Shown: piece after piece, positions 14,401 through 26,400 of the stretch
How the letters are laid out: each line of letters opens with the position of its first letter
Position numbering within the stretch: position 1 is the first letter of the stretch
From: Glandiceps talaboti
Lineage: Eukaryota; Hemichordata; Enteropneusta; Spengelidae
DNA length: 64,000 nt
NCBI RefSeq assembly: GCF_964340395.1
Contig: NC_135568.1
Location: 11,756,776-11,820,775 of the forward strand
Direction of reading: 5' to 3'
Program-made: the position numbers and the translations under genes
The notes under the pieces: model-generated
The model's database searches: none
What the model saw: only the letters and a program-made list of their open reading frames with translations
Told to the model about the DNA's origin: nothing

Positions 14401-17400
14401 CTCAGTGAGTTATTTCACCTATTATGGCCATCCCTAACCCTCATCTAGCTTGCATCAAATTACCACCAAGTTAGAGACGCATCACCCCGGGCATCTCATC
14501 TCATTAGGATAAAATATCAGTGAAGTCACCTCAGCTCCCTAGCCGTATTCTACAATCTCTTGGTTTCGGAGTTTTCTCTCTCACTCTCTCTCTTTCTCTC
14601 TCCCACTCTCTCTCTCTTGGATTGGGACATATGTGAAGTGTAAGGTAGGGGGTATTAGTCAATGTTTTGGCTGTAATTTTGGATTTGCTTACCGATATGC
14701 TGTCTTTCTGAGGAATAATTTTATGATGTTTTCTAGTTCGAGTCTGTGATATTTGACGGGCATTCTCATTCTGTAACATGCCTCGGATGCCATGATATTT
14801 CTTATATGTGTCTAGTCAGGGTTAGTCATAGTTCCTTCAGAGGTTTTTCAGAATACACGAATCAGTTTTACCCAATATGGAATAATTACAGAGATTTATA
14901 TTCACTTCATTAAATTTTTCCTGCAGTAGAATTTTTAGATCCATTCCCTGTATTCTTGTTTATGTTCAAGGCAATGTTAGAAAACTTAATCATGTGTCCG
15001 ATGTCAAAGTTTATATAGTAAACAGAGCTAGTCAAGTACATGCTGCTTATTTCAAAGAAAATAAATATTGGCCTACTGTTCATATCCAAAGTCAGATTTA
15101 TAAAAATTCATTTTTTGATGACTAAGTAGTTTGGTATGGCAAAAGCTATTTACTTCCACATATATTTTTGTAATAAAAAGCATGTACTTCTTATTTCTAC
15201 AAAGCAAAGTTTCTTTTATAATATATTTTTTTTACAAATTTATTTTTAGACCTATCAGCTTTTCCATTATAAAGGGGCCCAGAAGGGTTTTAAAATGTTG
15301 TAAGAACTTTTGTGTTGTTTTTTTTTTGCTGAGATGCCTAAGTTTCCATGTTTGTTGTGTTGTAAAGAATTCAGCTATTACTGCAAGATATCTATGGTTT
15401 CATTGCTAAGATGAAAAATGGTACTTTATTGGAAAGGATAATTTTGTAAAAAACATTATGAAACAACAGTGCAAACAAGGGTACAAGGGTTCTTCATATT
15501 GTGAGAACTTTTGTAGTTTGCTGGTTTCTTTGCTAAGATATCTAAGTATTGTTTATTGTTGTTGTTGTTGTTGTTGTTGTTTTCTAAAGAATCCAGCCAT
15601 CATTGTAAGATATCTTTGGTTTCATTACTAAGGTGATAATGAGTAGTTTTATCAGAAAGGATAATTTGTAAAACTATAATTCTGAGGCAACACTTAAAAC
15701 AAGTAGTTTGTGAGTGTGATACCAACCAACTACATGTATCAATATTGAGATATTTGTAGTTTTGTTGCCGAGATAATTGAGTTTTGGTTATTGTTGTTAT
15801 TGTTGTTTGGTGAAAGGTTCGTGTTATCACTGAAAAATATGCGTAGTTTCATTACTAAATTTAGTTTTAATGTGAACGGTCGTATTGTTTTATAAATGTG
15901 CCATCCATTGCTTATGATAAATGTGGTGTCTCCTCCAAGAAATTTATGGATGAGTGTTGTTTGTATTGTTTTATGAATATTCAACCAAATGTCTGGTAAC
16001 TTTGTGAAGATAAACTTCACCATGGAAACCAGATATTTGGTTGGAAGATGTAATTTGTTGATGTCATGTGAAGGGTCCAACATGGCTGATCTTTGCAGTT
16101 ACTTGCAAATTTGTAACTTTTTTGTTGTTTTCTAAAGGGTTCAAACATTGGCTTGTAATATTTTTGTGGTGTGTTTGCTAAGATACAAGTATAACTACTT
16201 GTTGTATGTTATTTAAAGGGTTCCATCCATGGTAGTCAAGATCGTGTTGTCCGCGTGTGTAGATAATAAGCATAATGTTGTGTTGTTGTTATTCTTTGGT
16301 GTAGGTTCCAACCCCAGACTACTGTGACGACCACCAAGTTTACAAGAACAATCATGTCACAACAACCACAAGTCGAAACAGAAGAAGAAGAGGCGCCACA
16401 GTTCACCACTACGCTAGAAAATCAAGCTGCTCTCGAAGGAAAGGAGGTTCGCTTTGAGGCAGTAGTTACAGGTCAGTATTGAAGAATGCATGTGTTGTGT
16501 CTGTAACCTCTGACTTACATGTAGTCAGTCAGTAACCATTGACCTCCGACCTAGGAATAGTTACAGTCAGTCAACTGTGATGTTGGTGGTTTGCTTTGAG
16601 GCAGTATACAGATCAGTATTTAAAAGTGCATGTGTTGTGTCAGTAACCTCCTGAGTAGTCAGTCAATAACCTTTGACCTCAAGTCTGTATCAGTTCATGT
16701 ACTGAGATGACATTTTGATTGCCGTTTGCTCAAAAAACCACACTAACACAATATCTGAGTAATAATTGAACTTATTTGAAAAAAAGCCTGCTAATTAACC
16801 TGTCAAAAATCCAAGCCATATTTGCACTCAACGTACTTTTGACCCTTATAGAATATTGCCCATTTATGTGAAAATTCATTGTCATTCTTTTGAAAATTAT
16901 TCTTAATAGAAAAACATTTCTATATATTTTATTTTTGGAATGGTATCCATATAGACTACTTTAAATGCCTAAAACCTGACTAATTCTAGTCTGTTTAAAG
17001 TGATAAACATGTCTTCAAATAACTTTCAAATAACTTGAAAAGAAATCTCAATTTGAATGGTATGTTCATAGACTACTAAGAATACCAAACACTCTACTAA
17101 TGCTAGTCTGTTTAACTATTTACATGTCTTTAAATAACTTTCAAATAACTTTCAAATAACTTGCAATGAAAAGAAATCACAAATGGAATAGTATCCCTGT
17201 AGACTACTAAGAATACCAAAGACTTTACTAACTGTAGTCTGTTTTACCAATCACATAGTCTTCAGATAACCTAGAATAGTAAGAGTCATAAAGGGAATGG
17301 TATCCCAAAGACTATACTAATTCTAGTCTGTTTTACCCAGTACATAGTCTTCAAATAACCTAGAATAGTAAGGGAATGGTATCCCAAAGACTAATTGTAG

Positions 17401-20400
17401 TTTGGTTTACCAAGTGTACATTGTCTTCAAATAACCTAGAAGGGAAAGACTCATAAAGGGAATGGTATCCCAAAGACTTTACTAACTCTAATCTGGTTTA
17501 CCAAGTACATAGTCTTCAAGTATAACCTACAGTGGAAAAAGTCATAAAAAGAATCAAGTTTCAGAATTGTGTTATACAATACATTTACTTACATGTAGGT
17601 CTAGGTTATATTATTGATAGTATTAAGTGATAATTTATAGTGATCCATGTTTGCCAGAGTTCAAATCGCTTGGTCTTTTTCTTGTTTGCTCATTTCCAAA
17701 TTCCACTGTCTTGGTTGTAGTGTATTTACATGACTTGAGTATCAAAACAATAGTTGATGCCAGTTTTGGGATCCCTAGTGAGTACTAATGAAGCATCACA
17801 CATAGACAGGGGTTTCCATAGCAACTTTGTTATCCCTGAGTTCTAGTGACCTTTGACCTTGGCAACATGATCTTGTATTCTGTGGGTTATGCCATTTCAT
17901 GATGAAAAACAGAGTATTTCCTACGGTTCATATTTTGACACAATTTTACAAGTTTACTTCTTGATAAATATGTGAATGTGTGAAGTGAAGTTACTACTTT
18001 ATTTTTTTGTCCCATGTGTTGTATATGCACAAAATAAAGATTGGTCAGATGGTTAAGGATGACTGTTTTTAATGCAGTTGTATTTATGTCCTTCTAAGAC
18101 ATTGATATGATTTTGTAACACTTATCAAAGAACTTTTAAATATTTCAACATGTAAAGTTTATGACTGAGGTAAATGAACATTTTTATTTGATTTTCACAG
18201 GTACCCCTGAGCCGAGCATCGTCTGGCGTATGCAGGGTATAGAGCTGAAGAAGAAAGACTCCCCAGATTATACAATCTATCGTGATAAAGGCAAATGTAC
18301 CCTGGTTATACCAGAAGTATTCGATGAAGATGCGGGCAAAATAACCTGTACAGCTAAAAATTCTGCAGGCACAGCAACTACCCATGCTGAGCTTGTAGTT
18401 AGAGGTACGTTCACATATAATCATGCCAAAATTGTTTGTAGTGAGTACATTTATTTTTCCCTCCAAAATATTTTGTAGTGAGTTCATTTATTTTTCCCTC
18501 CAAAATATTTTGTAGTGAAAGTTACATTCACTTGTTTTCTTGCTAAACTGATTATAGTGAGGTTATTTTCCCACCAAAAATTTGTAGTGAGAGGTATGTT
18601 GACTTATTTTCCCGCCAAAATAATTTAATCAAAATTATTTTTTTTTGCAGATTTTAAATTAATTTTTTCACTTTTTGAGTTTGTGTAAATATATGACAAT
18701 TTCATATGATGTTTGAGCAGAATTTAGTCAAATTGTTGTTATAATTACTAATTTTTATCAAATTTTAGGTGCAACTGAGCCGCCTGAATTTGCGCACCGC
18801 TTACACAGCCGTGAAGTGACAGAAGGAAAGCCAGTACGTTTAGAATGCAAAGTGAAAGGATTACCTAAACCTGAAATAACCTGGCTTAAAAATCATAAGA
18901 AAGTTGAATCATCGCCACCACATAGGATTATCAGCAGAGATGGAGACCTATGTGTGCTGCTTATACCTGCAGCTAAAGAAGACGATGCCGGTACTTACAC
19001 TATATCTGTTGAAAACTCAGCAGGTGTAACCGATTGTACTGCTGACATTGTCGTCAAAAGTAAGTCATAACATTTCTAATGGTTTTTAAACCCCAGTGTT
19101 TGAATACCACTGTCTTGGATTACCTACTACTATCTCAGCAGTTGGGATTAAAACGTATCGTTTGTTTAGGTCAAATTTTTCTTATAGCTCTTTCAGACAA
19201 CTATGTTCCACATGGATATTTTGATCCTAATCTAGCATGCCCAGATCAGATTAGGATTATAATTTGGCAGTTCAAAGTAGACTGTTTGGAAAAGCTGGTC
19301 AAAGAATTGAAGAAATCAGATGTTTTCCTGTTGTTGGATAATCTTGTTGAGAAGATATTTTATATTAACACTTTCTAAAATAAAAATATATCATGAGAAA
19401 GAAATTTTATAGAATATTTCTCAAAATGTTTGTATTTTGTTGTCCACTCTGTAGAAGAATCATCATCTGAGTCAGAAAGCCCACCAGAAGATGAAAAACC
19501 AAGTGTTACCATGACAACTGAAGAGGTAAGAAATCCCACACAATCTAACTTTGGAGAAATCAGTGGATATGTTTAGACCTAAGTTCTTACATGTATCTGT
19601 TTTGAACATATCCTTTGATTTACCACACAGTGACCAGTTGGAGCTGGGAATGGTGTATCAATGATGAGATAGGGAGCTAAATTTAGTGTAGACCCTCTAG
19701 GTTCATACTGTAATTATTTTAATTTTCATGTACAGGTTACGCAAGTTACAACCACCACAAAAGTAACCACCACTCAAGAACCAATTCCAGTAGAAGTTGT
19801 GACACCACAACGGGTACCAACAGATGAAGCTGTTCCCATGGCACCAGAACTACCTCAGAGATCACCACCAGTGTTTACTAAGGTATCACCATGACTACGC
19901 TCTCCTTGACAACAATTCTTAGTAAACACCATAGATATGATCTTCCAATAAAATTTTGACACCTTGACAGCAAAATTTTTTGATTTTATTCCCCCAAATT
20001 TTTAATTTGTAGTCTGCTAGAGACGTTATGATATGTAGTAATTCCATATAGTATAATGTACCCATGATGACGTTGACGTCAGCGAAAAATTTGGGATCTG
20101 TTTACAAACAGTATTTGACTCAAGCAAGAGTGTAAAACCTTCAGAACTATGAACCTTGCAATTCTGTTCAGTTTTACGATCCAGACTTAGTAAATCTTTT
20201 TTGAGATAACCTTTATGACCCAGACTTCCTATCTGTGAGATAACGTTTGTGCCTTCTTTGTTCCGTACAGCCACTGGAGAATATAAGTGTCCTAGAAGGT
20301 GATTCAGTTACACTAGAGTGTATAGTACGAGGACAACCTCCACCACAAACCCGGTGGTATCGTGAAGGAACACTTATTGAACCGTCCATGGACTTTGATA

Positions 20401-23400
20401 TCAAGCAAGACGGCGACGTCTGTATGTTATCCATTCCAGAAGTATTCCTGGATGATGCTGGAAAATTCACCTGTACCTCATCCAATTCAGCGGGAAGTAA
20501 ATCTACTACTTGTTATATGACAGTGCGAGGTAAGAACTTAACTCTGTCTCTAACAGATTTGAACTATCTTCACTTTCTTGTTTATCAGGTAGACTGTCCA
20601 CACTTAATGTAGAAGTACCCATACAATCCAGAAATACAGAAGTCATACTACATAATGTATAAGTCCTATACTTTTGCTTTTACTTAAGTCAAGAAACCAC
20701 AACCACATTCTCAGTCAAAATCAAGAAAAAAATCCCAGATCTTTCAAATTCTTTACATTGAGGTCAAAATGTTATTAAAATCAACTCATTTTAAAATCTA
20801 AAATCACTGATGAATAATTTGTTAACTCAATGAGAAAATAAATTGATACCCTAAAATAAAGATGTTGAGCCTCCAAATTTCTTGTATTACATCAAAAGGA
20901 ACAGGATAACATTTTTAAGTTCTTGTCAGATACAGGAAAATATATCAAATTAATATTTTTCTTGTTCTCCTCAGAAAAAGCATTACCACCACCAGAAAAG
21001 ATACCTAAACTAGCAGCTCCATCACCTGTAGCAGCTGCGTAAGTATAAACTCAGATTTATTTGCATTTTGTTAGCAGCTCCATCACATGTAGCAGCTGTG
21101 TAAGTATAAAGTCTGCATTCTGTGTCAAAACTTTTTGTATGTAGTTTTCTAGCTCTCAGCAGACACAAGTTAACGCATTATGCTACATAATAATGTTATT
21201 TATGCCTAGCCAAAGACTGATGTTAAAAAAACTCAGTTTATTGGTTGTTTTTTTTGTAGACCTAGTTTCTAATCAATGGTTAATGTGAAAACAAAAAGGC
21301 ATCAAAGTTTGAGAATTGAATACAATGATCAATATCAAAGATACCTTTGTTTGTTTGTTGTTTGTTTGTTTGTTTGTTTGTTTATTTATTGTTTGTTTAT
21401 TGTTTATTTTTTGTAGGCCTGATACGCAACCAATGGTTGATGTCAAAGAAACAAAGGAACCAGTATTTGTACGTAGATTACAACCCTGTAAATTTATTGA
21501 AGGTGGTGAGGCTCGCTTTGACTGCCAAGTCAGAGGGAACCCCATGCCTGAAGTAACTTGGCTTAGGGATGGTGAACCAATCAGAAGTGGATTCAGGTAT
21601 GACATGTTTTCTACATGCTTTGTACATGTTTTCTACACATTTTGTACATGCTTTCTACATGCTTTCTACATATTTTCTACACACTTTGTACTTCCCTTGT
21701 ATATGTTTCTACATGCTTTGTGCATGCTTTGTACATGTGTTGTACACAATTTGTACATGCTCTGTACATTTTCTCTACATACTCAGTGCATGATTTGTAC
21801 ATGCTATTTCTATGCATGCTCTGTACATACTTTGTCCACCCTTTGTACAGTCTTTGTACATGTTTTGTACATGTATTGTACCCACAAGTAAAACTTCTCT
21901 TTTGAAACAACCGGTTTTGTCTTTGTTTTCTAATAATTTGAACACTAAAAATAACCCAAAATCCTGATGCATTGAAATTTGATGTTTTTTCAAAAACTAA
22001 TTTCAACAATTTTCAAAATGCACATAACATTAGTATTTGGAACGTTGTGGCTGAAGCACCAAATTTCAATGTGACACTTTATTTATAACTTATCGTTTGT
22101 TTATTTTGTTTCAGAATTACAATGAAATTTAATGAACACAGTGGTGTGGCTCAGATGTCAATAAGAATGATGTTAGAAGAAGACATAGCAGAATACGGAT
22201 GTACAGCTGTCAATATGTCTGGTGAAGCTACTACCAAAGCACCATTACTAGCTGAAAGTATGTCTCAAAATTAATATTGAATTGGTTTTCTTATAGTTTT
22301 TTTAAAACAGTTTTCATATAGAGAAGAGTACTTCGCTTGTTTTGATGAATAGATAGTTAGAATCATTTTAATGTTTAAAAAGGTGTGATTTATTGATGCA
22401 TACAGGTCACTGTGAGTTTGGCTGTCGTAGAATAAAACACAGTTTAGTTTGACATGTGAATAACTTTAATTTTTGAAAAATATGCAATTTAATTATATTA
22501 TTTCCCAATATTTTTCTATATTCAGCCAAGGAAAATACTCGTGACCTAAGGGGCGCATGTCACTATGAGTCGCTACTTTCCGGCTGAATGAAGCAAAATA
22601 TTGGGGAATGATATAATTATGCCATCTAGTCGGTAATATGAAAAATAATTGGGGAAAGTAATGGCAATTTTGAGTATTTTATTTCAAACACAGCAGAACC
22701 AATGATGTAGGCATGTGTTGTTGTGACATAGACGCACGTTGCCGTGATGTAGAACAACCAGAGTACTGGGTATTTATTCCATATTTTTTGTTGAACCTGG
22801 CTCATGTATTGTTATAATGTTGTATATTTGTCTACAGGCCATTATGAACTATGGAATCAGCGTGAACAGTTACGACAGAAAGAAGAACTAGAGAAAAGTC
22901 AACGTGATAGTATCAGTAGAGAACTTGAAGGCAGACTACAACAACGTAAAAGATCACAACCTATGTCTCCTACCACTGACAAAGTACAACGGTATGACAG
23001 CGGTAGTGATGTGGATAGTGCTATCCTATATGATGAGGTTTGTATTCTGTTTGTTTGTTCGCTGTCAATGTTTACATGAATTTACTAACTTATGCTTGTT
23101 GCCACCAGTGGCTGGTTAACTGCAGCATAGTGGACCACTTAGTTGCTGGTTAGCTGCAGCATAGTGGACCACATAGTTGCTGCTGAACTGCAACAGAGTG
23201 GTCCTCTCAGTTACTGGCCAACTGCAGTAACATGGTTTACTCACTAATACTCAATAACTGCAACATCATGGACCACTTACTTGTTGGTAAACTGCAGCTA
23301 GTGGACCACTTGCTGGTTAGCTGCAGTATAGCAGACCACATAGTTGCTTATCAACTGCAGCATAGTGGACCATTCATTACAGATGCAAATTAAGTGTATA

Positions 23401-26400
23401 TTAGGGGGTCTAACCCCATCTCTAACTAAGTTATGGCTCCTTAAACTTAATTAGAAATATATATCTATTGCATAGTTTGTCCGCCAAACTGATGCTTGGT
23501 ATGACTAATACTAACTTTATTTCATAATATTGAAGCATCCAGACTTACAAGTAAGATGTGGCAGTCCTGAACTAACTCATAGTCTTCCTTAAGCATTAAT
23601 AATAATTTCTAGTTTACAGCTTCAGAAGAAAGTGATGGCGTGATTTTTTTTTTATTTCTTATGTTTTGTTTTGCTTTCTTTTCAAAGGCATGCCAGCAAG
23701 TTTAAGTCTGTTTGTCTTTTGTGTTGTTACAGTAGCATTTATCCAAGTGAAGTAAAAATAATTTGTACAGCAAGCTTTAATGTTAATACATCTTAGAGGG
23801 GAACAGTACTGCAGGCATGTTTTACAGTTGTGTTCCCCTTTAAAGCTTAATGCTTGATATGTATAGATTGAAAATTTATCAGAATTACCCAACTCTATTA
23901 ATATAGTAATCGTTATTTATATTGGATAGTTCTTTAAGTGTTTATAAACTTGTATCCCGAGAAGTAAAGTGAGGGCGTACCCATCATGAGTTCAGTGATA
24001 CACTCACAATAGGTCCACGGTGTAATGATATATCAACGATTTTTTAAAAGTGTGTAAATACAACCTATAACACCAAAGTAAAGTGTTTTCTGTATGTACC
24101 ACAATCGTTTATAGCATCCATATCAAGTGTACTGTTGCAGTTTCTAATTGATCACATTAGAAAGGCCACATGCTAGGCTTGTAAATAAACCAATTGAACA
24201 GTATACTTTTACACTTGATATGGATGCTATAAACGGGTGTAGCACATAGAGAAAGATTTTTAGTACTTTACTCCAGTGTTGACTGTTGTATGAATAATCT
24301 ATATGCTTTGTTTCATTCCTGTTATTTACCACTATCTCTAGGACTATAAAGTACCAGCATTTGAGAGACGATTACACCAAGAGATAGAATTCAGAGAAAA
24401 GAAAGGTCCTCGTGAATCAGATGTAGAAGCTGACAGATCGTTGTCAGAGGTCGGTTAACTCACCTTGGGTTGGCATGACTAGCATGTATAACAGCATATG
24501 AGTAAACCTAGTCACAAAGTAAAATGGAGACCACTACTAACAGAAATTTGCTTAAGCAATGAGTGTACATGCTGAAAATGGCGTACAGAAAGATTGCGAA
24601 CATCTGGAGGAATACTGTCTTCGGACACGACAGAGATACTGCCAAGCAATTGACTAATATCTACTTACAATTTTTTTTACAGGCATGCTGTTAATTTTGT
24701 CTGCAGCTAAAATATGTTGTTAAGCACTTAGATATTAAACTGTTTTAGGTTATATTGCTTGTTCTGCTTAGGAATTCAAAGTTTCGCCTTTTGAAGCACG
24801 ATTACAGAAAGAAATATTTTATCGGCAGAAGAAACTAAGCTTGACTGAGTCTGACATGGACAGGAGCTTGTCTGAAGGGGTTTGTAGCTTGGCATTTGAA
24901 GTAAAAAAACCCATATCATCTTGTATCTTCCCCTCAGCCAACAACCCTGTAACCACCATATGGGTATCATGGACGCAATTCATGTTGTCTACACAAACAT
25001 CATGTGATCATGTGTTGGTCATGAGATGCACATGTGGAATCTCATGGTAATAGCACAAGAGAACATGTGTTGTGCATGTGATATGCATGTGGTGGTGTCA
25101 TGAACCTGCACTATTATTTCCCACCATATCTTCCTCGTATTTTAAGCAGCAGTTTTGCAAGCTGTGTTTTTGGATAATGTTAACTGCACCTTTTTGTCAA
25201 ATATATAATGAACTGAAACATTTAATTTAGTGCATGTTGTGTGTGTATATTATCTAATAATATCAATCATTTCTTTTCCTTTTCAGAATAAACTTATCAT
25301 AAAACACACACCCACGATCATGTGAATACACCTATCTTTCAAATGTTATGTCTCAAAGAATTACCAAATTACATTCATTGTATCTGATTTTCAAGAACTG
25401 TTGCCCTTTCCTATTGGTTCACATATTCACATGATGTCCATGTGATATCCATGTGACCTGATGTGTCCAATAGAAAGGTGTTAGTAGTCACATGATCAGT
25501 GTCATAGGATGCTGATTGTAAACTGTAATCATGTTCTTCATCATACAGTCTACATTATATTTCATCAAAGTTATCATTTCAGATTATTTTAGATAAAATT
25601 TAAACATTAATTTCATCAATCAACACCAAAAATAAAATATCAGATACTTCCACTTCGTTTATTTTCAGTATTGAAAGTAATACAGTAATCTACACATATA
25701 TTCACTGTTCCATACATCATTCCCCCAAACTTGTTCTTTCCTATTGGTTCATTTGAATGATGTCCATGTGACACCCACATGACCTGATATAACCAATAGA
25801 AAAGTGGTATCTCATTGTATGCCCCATTCCAAATGTGCATGGTAAACTCTCCATTAATGAAGTGTTAACTTAGGAGAATGTAAGTGTTTATATCCATTGT
25901 ATATTTTTCTTTTGAAAACAGGATATCAAAGCTCCACCTTTTGAAGATAGACTCCATTCAGAAATCAGTTTCCGGGACAAGAAATCAGGCGTTCCGTTGA
26001 CAGAAACAGAGACGGAGACAGAACTCACTGAGTCTGAAATGGATGTCAGTGATATACCTCTTGATCATGCCAAAGCACCTGAATTTGTAAAAGATTTGAA
26101 GAATATCAGATTACTAGAAGGTGGTGTTGCCACCATGACATGCAGAGTTACTGGTTACCCCAAACCAAAGGTACGGTACTCATTAAACTCTGTACTTACA
26201 GCATACTGATATGATTTTCTACTAGTGGTACATTTGTGTCACTTCTACCACCAACAATTTACTTTTGAAGATGCTGTTAGTCCAAACACATGCTTTTGAA
26301 GATCTTGTTGGTCACTGGACAGTGTCACTGAAAAAAACAGAATTTTGTTCATTTGTGCAATTGAGGTTTATATACATGTAGCTATGTGTGTGTCATATTG

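Larger units (their letters stand above)
10181..16304 (+). other. 6.1-kb intron, longest in the window, no further exon recognised
   Basis: Contains a ~190-bp tandem array (10310-10900), a 19-bp triplicate (12355-12413), a perfect hairpin (13291-13321), a CT-rich tract (14573-14630), and a ~220-bp array ending near the acceptor (15295-16250). I scanned for Ig motifs (C-strand W, DxGxYxC) and saw none, but a short linker exon could be missed. Confidence 0.65.
24880..25921 (+). other. Intron with CATGTG-rich sequence and two small foldbacks
   Basis: CATGTG/CACATG hexamers are frequent at 24990-25100 and 25420-25460. Two related short inverted-repeat elements lie at 25405-25478 and 25736-25804. 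No exon seen. Confidence 0.6.

Noticed and set aside
21316-21905. Plus-strand frames extending exon 16 into Cys/Phe/His-rich sequence
   Set aside because: Read-through of the TTTGTACATG minisatellite after the GTATGA donor; the phase-2 join to exon 17 completes Ig9 instead.
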